Position numbers and translations under genes: made by a program. From positions 1-13,238 of the forward strand of contig JACMQD010000352.1 in assembly GCA_014377155.1 (NCBI GenBank): a DNA stretch of 13,238 nt, written 5' to 3'. The stretch is from Herminiimonas sp. (GTDB taxonomy: Bacteria; Pseudomonadota; Gammaproteobacteria; Burkholderiales; Burkholderiaceae). The notes under the pieces were generated by a model. The model searched no databases, was not told where the DNA came from, and worked only from the letters and a program-made list of their open reading frames with translations. Positions 6,823 through 13,238 of this stretch are shown one piece after another; the first letter of the stretch is position 1, and every line of letters begins with the position of its first letter.

Positions 6823-8481
6823 ATGAACACGACGCATTATCCGCATTGGCCCACCGGGCTGCCCTTCACGCTGACCGCGCCCGAAACCAGCGTCTACGAA
6901 AACCTGCAGATCACGGCGCGCCGTTACCCCAATAAGTCAGCCATCGTGTTCTATGATGCGATCCTGACCTACTCGCGTCTGCATGCCGAAGTCGAAGCGC
7001 TTGCCGGCCACTTGCAAAAAGTATGCAACGTGCAGCGTGGCGACCGCGTGCTGCTCGACATGCAGAATTGCCCGCAATTCATCATTGCGTTCTATGCGAT
7101 CCTGCGGGCAGACGCCATGGTGGTGCCGGTCAATCCGATGCTGATGCCGGATGAATTACGTCATTATGTCGATGACAGCGGCGCCGAGGTGGTGATCGTG
7201 TCGCAGGAAATTTTTCCGAGACTGGCACCGCTGCTGGGGTCGACCGGCCTGAAACATGCAGTCGTGGCAACCTATGCCGACTACCTGCCCGAGGCTACGA
7301 CGCTGGACGTGCCGGAATCGCTGCGCGTCGCGCGTGACGTGCCAGCGCTGCATGGCGTGACCGCCTGGAAGGATGCGCTCGCCGCGTCCTATATCCCGCA
7401 TCCCCATCAGGCCGGCCCCGATGATCTGGCCTGCATGCCGTACACTTCAGGCACTACCGGAAAGCCGAAGGGCTGCATCCATACGCACCGTTCGGTCATG
7501 TTTACCACGGTTGCCAGCCCGAGCTGGTCGGTTGCCAGCGTGCCCGACCAGGTCAATCTGGCGGTACTGCCGTTTTTTCATGTGACCGGCATGCAGGTGA
7601 GCATGAATTCCACCATATTCGGCGGCGGCACGATTGTGGTATTGCCGCGCTGGGACCGTGACGTTGCCGGCCAGCTCATTACCCGCTACGGTGTCACCGT
7701 GTGGACCAGCATCCCGACCATGATGATCGATTTCCTGTCCAATCCCAAACTCGACCAGTACGATATTTCAAGCCTGCGACGGGTGTCGGGCGGCGGTGCC
7801 GCCATGCCGGCGGCGATCGCACAAAAACTGTTCGACCTCACCGGTTTGCAGTACATGGAAGGCTACGGTTTGTCGGAGACGATGGCCGCCACCCATACCA
7901 ATCCGGCGCAGCGCCTCAAGCAGCAATGCCTCGGCATCCCGGTGTTCAATGTCGACTCGCGTATCGTCGATCCGGCCACGCTGGCCGAAGTCGCACCCAA
8001 CACAGTGGGTGAAATCGTCATCCACGGCCCACAAGTATTCCAGGGCTACTGGAACGACCCGGGAAAAACCGCCGAGGCGTTCATGGAACTCGACGGCAAG
8101 CGCTTTTTTCGCACTGGCGATCTGGGCTACATGGATGACGAAGGCTTCTTTTTCTTCACCGACCGCCTCAAGCGCATGATCAACGCCAGTGGTTACAAAG
8201 TCTGGCCGGCCGAAGTCGAGGCCATGATGTACATGCATCCGGCAGTGCAGGAATGCTGCATCATTGCTTCACGTGACGCCTATCGCGGGGAAACGGTCAA
8301 GGCAGTGATCGTCAAAAAACCGGACGTCGAGGCCAGCGGCGAAGAAATCATGCATTGGGCGCATGACAAGATGGCGGCTTACAAAGTACCGCGCCTGGTC
8401 GAGTTCGTCGATGCGCTGCCCAAGTCCGGCACCGGCAAGGTCATGTGGCGCGCGCTACAAGAGAAGGAACTGGGAAAATAG
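6823..8481 (+). CDS. AMP-forming acyl-CoA ligase (long-chain fatty-acid-CoA ligase type)
   Basis: This 552-aa member of the ANL superfamily activates a carboxylic acid with ATP and coenzyme A by way of an acyl-adenylate. Motifs appear in order: phosphate loop YTSGTTGKPKG at 207-217, HVTGMQ near 253, the A5 motif YMEGYGLSET at about 344-353, RTGD at 430-433 (Asp binds the ribose), hinge and CoA segment RLKRMINASGYKVWPAEVE at 448-466, and the catalytic C-terminal lysine in PKSGTGKVMW (K539). Substrate chain length cannot be read from sequence; medium- or long-chain fatty acid is the usual annotation. ATG 6823 is chosen over the frame's first start at 6688 for three reasons: AGGA at 6813-6816, the TATAAT box lying inside the would-be extension, and normal family length. 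No beta-oxidation genes are next to it. Confidence 0.92.
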   Translation: MNTTHYPHWPTGLPFTLTAPETSVYENLQITARRYPNKSAIVFYDAILTYSRLHAEVEALAGHLQKVCNVQRGDRVLLDMQNCPQFIIAFYAILRADAMVVPVNPMLMPDELRHYVDDSGAEVVIVSQEIFPRLAPLLGSTGLKHAVVATYADYLPEATTLDVPESLRVARDVPALHGVTAWKDALAASYIPHPHQAGPDDLACMPYTSGTTGKPKGCIHTHRSVMFTTVASPSWSVASVPDQVNLAVLPFFHVTGMQVSMNSTIFGGGTIVVLPRWDRDVAGQLITRYGVTVWTSIPTMMIDFLSNPKLDQYDISSLRRVSGGGAAMPAAIAQKLFDLTGLQYMEGYGLSETMAATHTNPAQRLKQQCLGIPVFNVDSRIVDPATLAEVAPNTVGEIVIHGPQVFQGYWNDPGKTAEAFMELDGKRFFRTGDLGYMDDEGFFFFTDRLKRMINASGYKVWPAEVEAMMYMHPAVQECCIIASRDAYRGETVKAVIVKKPDVEASGEEIMHWAHDKMAAYKVPRLVEFVDALPKSGTGKVMWRALQEKELGK

Positions 8482-8498
8482 AACCGGTACGCGGCCGG

Positions 8499-8517
8499 CG
8501 CGGCGTGCCAAGCCGCG
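8499..8517 (+). terminator. GC hairpin after the acyl-CoA ligase
   Basis: CGCGGC (8499-8504) and GCCGCG (8512-8517) form a 6-bp stem with a 7-base loop, 17 bases after the stop. No T-run follows, so it is at best a weak or Rho-assisted terminator. On the minus strand it lies just after the stop of the PilJ-like remnant. Confidence 0.35.
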
Positions 8518-8518
8518 T

Positions 8519-8683
8519 TCACGACAGCGCCTGATACATGCCGGTAATACGGTCCATTACCGCCAAAATGCGTTCGCTCGACATTGCCACGCTGGCAGAC
8601 AACATCGGCTTGTTTGCCAGGCCGGTCGGGTCGCTCAGCGCAGTATCGAAAAAGAGCCATTGTTGCTGCAGCCGTAACAGCAC
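8519..8683 (-). pseudogene. C-terminal remnant of a PilJ/NarX-like (type IV pili methyl-accepting chemotaxis N-terminal domain) protein
   Basis: The minus strand encodes about 54 residues ending at a TGA (8521-8519). They include QQQWLFFDTALSDP and SSERILAVMDRITGMYQALS. This is the typical end of a PilJ domain, where QW-FF-AL is followed by a TSERIL-VMDR-TG-Y helix. Intact relatives, as I remember them, are exported proteins of roughly 250-300 aa with two such domains. Here no start codon with a ribosome site is seen. The frame upstream becomes unlike the family, and the radical SAM gene begins at 8773 on the other strand, leaving no room for the N-terminal part. In another frame GRQ and FYAVQ (about 8728-8755) faintly resemble the family's GRQRMLSQRMAKFY, suggesting decay by deletion and frameshift. 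The only internal start is a GTG at 8683 with no good ribosome site. Confidence 0.55.
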
Positions 8684-8684
8684 C

Positions 8685-8713
8685 TTGCCGGTGCTGCGCG
8701 CGTTCGATATGAA
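8685..8713 (+). promoter_or_regulatory. Candidate sigma-70 promoter of the radical SAM gene
   Basis: TTGCCG (8685-8690) and TATGAA (8708-8713) are separated by exactly 17 bases, each matching four of six consensus positions. A start near 8720 would give a leader of about 53 bases. It competes with the TAAAAT box just downstream. Confidence 0.4.
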
Positions 8714-8727
8714 ACAGGCTGTACAGC

Positions 8728-8739
8728 GTAAAATGACGG
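8728..8739 (+). promoter_or_regulatory. Alternative -10 region with the shared 12-mer
   Basis: GTAAAATGACGG, identical to 4325-4336, places TAAAAT at 8729-8734, 39 bases before the ATG. The -35 position is poor. Both copies are followed by CTTG, after one extra base in the first copy. Confidence 0.4.
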
Positions 8740-8772
8740 CTTGTCGCCCAACTGCCGCCCGCTCCCCTCGCC

Positions 8773-10284
8773 ATGACCATCCTGCTTTCCACTCTCAACG
8801 CCCGCTATGCGCATGCTTCACTGGGCTTGCGCTATCTGCTCGCCAACATGGGCGAATTGCAGGACCGTACCCGCTTGCAGGAATTCGTGATCGGTACCAA
8901 AACCACCGAGATCGTCGAGAAGTTGCTGGCGCACCAGCCGCGCATTATCGGTTTCGGCGTGTATATCTGGAATGTCGAGGAAACCACCAAGGTCGTCGCC
9001 ATGCTCAAACGCGTGGCACCGGACATCGTCATCGTGCTGGGCGGTCCGGAAGTATCGTACGAATCGGCCGAACAGGCCATCGTGCAGTTGTCCGATTATC
9101 TGATCACCGGCTGGGGCGACGTCACTTTTCCGAAGCTGTGCGGCGAGATCCTCGACGGACCCAAGCCGCTGATGAAAACCCACATGGGCGTGCAGGCACC
9201 GCTGGCAGACCTGGCGTTGCCGTATGCGCTCTATACCGACGAAGACATCGCGCATCGCACCCTGTATGTGGAAGCCTCGCGCGGGTGTCCGTTCAAATGC
9301 GAGTTTTGCCTGTCGGCACTGGACAAGACAGCCTGGCCGTTCGACCTCGACCTGTTCCTCGCCGAGCTGGAAACCATGCATGCGCGTGGTGCGCGGTTGT
9401 TCAAGTTCGTCGATCGCACGTTCAATTTGAATATCAGGTCGAGTTTGAAGATCATGCAGTTCTTCCTCGACAAGCTGGCAGCCGACCCGTCGGACCCGGT
9501 ATTTGCGCATTTTGAAGTGGTGCCGGATCATTTGCCCGATGCACTGAAAGACGCGATCACGAAATTTCCGGATGGCACGCTGCAGTTCGAGATCGGCATT
9601 CAGAGTTTCAACCCTGACGTGCAAGCACTGGTCAGCCGCAAGCAAAACAATGAAAAAGCCGCGGAGAACATCCGCTGGCTCTGTGAACATTCGCATGCGC
9701 ATCTGCACGTCGATCTGATCGCCGGCCTGCCCGGCGAAGACATCGACAGCTTCGCGCGCGGCTTCGATCAGCTGGTTGCGCTTAAGCCGCATGAAATCCA
9801 GTTCGGCATCCTGAAGCGCCTGCGCGGCACGCCGATTATCCGGCATACCGAGACATTCGGCCTGGTGTTTGACCCGCATCCGCCGTACACCATTTTGGCG
9901 ACCGACCGCATCGATTTTTCCACCATGCAGCGGCTGGTGCGCTTTGCCCGGTACTGGGACCTGGTGGCCAATTCTGGGCGCTTTGCCCATACCTTGCCGG
10001 TGATTTTGGGGACGACGCCGTTTGCCAACTTCATGGCGATGGCCGACTGGATCTACGCGCGCACCGACGCCACGCATCGGATCGCGCTGGACCGGCTGGC
10101 GGCGCTGGTGACCGAGTGGCTATGCGGTCGGGGCGAAGATGCGGCCTATATCACGGCATTGATCGGCCGCGATTATGCCGGCAAGGCGCATCATGCGCAT
10201 ATCAAGCCCAAGGGTACGCAGACGCCGAAACCGAAAGCCGAAGGGGCGATGCCGCAGCGACAGGCGCGGCATCTGGCGGCTTAA
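8773..10284 (+). CDS. B12-binding-domain radical SAM protein (DUF4080 type)
   Basis: This 503-aa protein begins with STLNARYAHASLGLRYL (6-22), the hallmark opening of a family of B12-binding radical SAM proteins. A Rossmann-like cobalamin-binding region follows, with IIGFGVYIWN and VLGGPEVSYE (88-97). The usual base-on DxHxxG motif is absent, as is common in this class. The radical SAM core starts with YVEASRGCPFKCEFC; the cluster ligands are Cys172, Cys176 and Cys179 (CxxxCxxC). Later blocks are FEVVPDHLPD, FEIGIQSFNPDV and DLIAGLPGED. The last 30 residues are basic and probably disordered. The reaction is unknown; such proteins often methylate or rearrange carbon skeletons. The ATG at 8773 lacks a strong ribosome site. 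It converges on metH, another cobalamin enzyme. Confidence 0.88.
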   Translation: MTILLSTLNARYAHASLGLRYLLANMGELQDRTRLQEFVIGTKTTEIVEKLLAHQPRIIGFGVYIWNVEETTKVVAMLKRVAPDIVIVLGGPEVSYESAEQAIVQLSDYLITGWGDVTFPKLCGEILDGPKPLMKTHMGVQAPLADLALPYALYTDEDIAHRTLYVEASRGCPFKCEFCLSALDKTAWPFDLDLFLAELETMHARGARLFKFVDRTFNLNIRSSLKIMQFFLDKLAADPSDPVFAHFEVVPDHLPDALKDAITKFPDGTLQFEIGIQSFNPDVQALVSRKQNNEKAAENIRWLCEHSHAHLHVDLIAGLPGEDIDSFARGFDQLVALKPHEIQFGILKRLRGTPIIRHTETFGLVFDPHPPYTILATDRIDFSTMQRLVRFARYWDLVANSGRFAHTLPVILGTTPFANFMAMADWIYARTDATHRIALDRLAALVTEWLCGRGEDAAYITALIGRDYAGKAHHAHIKPKGTQTPKPKAEGAMPQRQARHLAA

Positions 10285-10299
10285 GGTGGTGGTTTGTGC

Positions 10300-10350
10300 G
10301 GGGTGGGATGAGGGGGTCGGGGTTGGTCGAACGCTGCACGCCCAACCCCG
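10300..10350 (+). repeat. G-quadruplex pattern overlapping a 9-bp hairpin, between convergent genes
   Basis: Four G-runs, GGGG (10300-10303), GGG (10305-10307), GGGGG (10312-10316) and GGGG (10319-10322), are separated by loops of 1, 4 and 2 bases and fit the canonical quadruplex rule. The last run is also the left arm of a perfect stem, CGGGGTTGG (10318-10326) with CCAACCCCG (10342-10350). Stem and quadruplex cannot both form. It would lie in the 3' UTR of the radical SAM mRNA. Confidence 0.55.
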
Positions 10351-10383
10351 CCTGCCTCGACTAAAGGGAAAGGGCCAGGCAGG
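10351..10383. repeat. Second hairpin in the convergent gap
   Basis: CCTGCCT (10351-10357) pairs perfectly with AGGCAGG (10377-10383), directly after the previous stem. No T-run is present on either strand. It may help stop transcription from both sides or protect mRNA 3' ends. Confidence 0.35.
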
Positions 10384-10428
10384 GGGTTGAAACGTCACGC
10401 TAAACCTTCCGTTACTGCAAACACCGAT

Positions 10429-13238
<2,810 letters not shown>

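Noticed and set aside
8538..9515. Plus-strand open frame of 325 codons overlapping the radical SAM gene
   Set aside because: It is out of frame with the radical SAM protein over most of its length, and its product is Arg/His-rich and low in sense.
8818..10077. Long minus-strand open frame (419 codons) opposite the radical SAM gene
   Set aside because: It mirrors the coding frame of a well-supported gene and its translation shows no family resemblance.

Overview
The window looks like ordinary chromosome of a Gram-negative betaproteobacterium, most likely Burkholderiales and plausibly Oxalobacteraceae. This is inferred from moderately high GC, GC-rich third codon positions, the protein flavour, and TAAAAT/TATAAT -10 boxes with poor -35 boxes. 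No tRNA, rRNA, CRISPR, insertion sequence, integrase or phage gene is visible. No clear new multi-gene system was found. The interesting signals sit in the gaps between genes.

Left part (1-2829): a tightly coupled yeaH (DUF444) and spoVR pair on the plus strand, overlapping by ATGA. In many bacteria a PrkA serine kinase gene (yeaG) precedes them; it would lie just outside the left edge. Next comes a gap of about 860 bases (2830-3693). It holds a convincing rho-independent terminator preceded by nested, mutually exclusive inverted repeats (a candidate structured or regulatory RNA), and a small exported-protein gene that appears broken by a one-base frameshift. A PA2169/DUF2383 four-helix-bundle protein follows (3694-4167).

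Middle part (4168-8481): a regulatory gap with overlapping dyads leads to a plus-strand FAD-dependent oxidoreductase of the poorly understood COG2509 family. Its 3' end faces a minus-strand exported protein of unknown function. That gene is divergent from a plus-strand acyl-CoA ligase that has a perfect TATAAT box.

Right part (8482-13238): the 291-base gap after the ligase contains, on the minus strand, the C-terminal tail of a PilJ/NarX-like (type IV pili methyl-accepting chemotaxis N-terminal domain) protein without a visible start, probably a gene remnant. A B12-binding-domain radical SAM protein follows on the plus strand. It converges on metH, cobalamin-dependent methionine synthase, on the minus strand, which runs off the right edge. 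The gap between these two holds a canonical G-quadruplex pattern overlapping a 9-bp hairpin. Two neighbours with cobalamin-type domains (MetH and the radical SAM protein) lie tail to tail, but nothing in the sequence shows a functional link.
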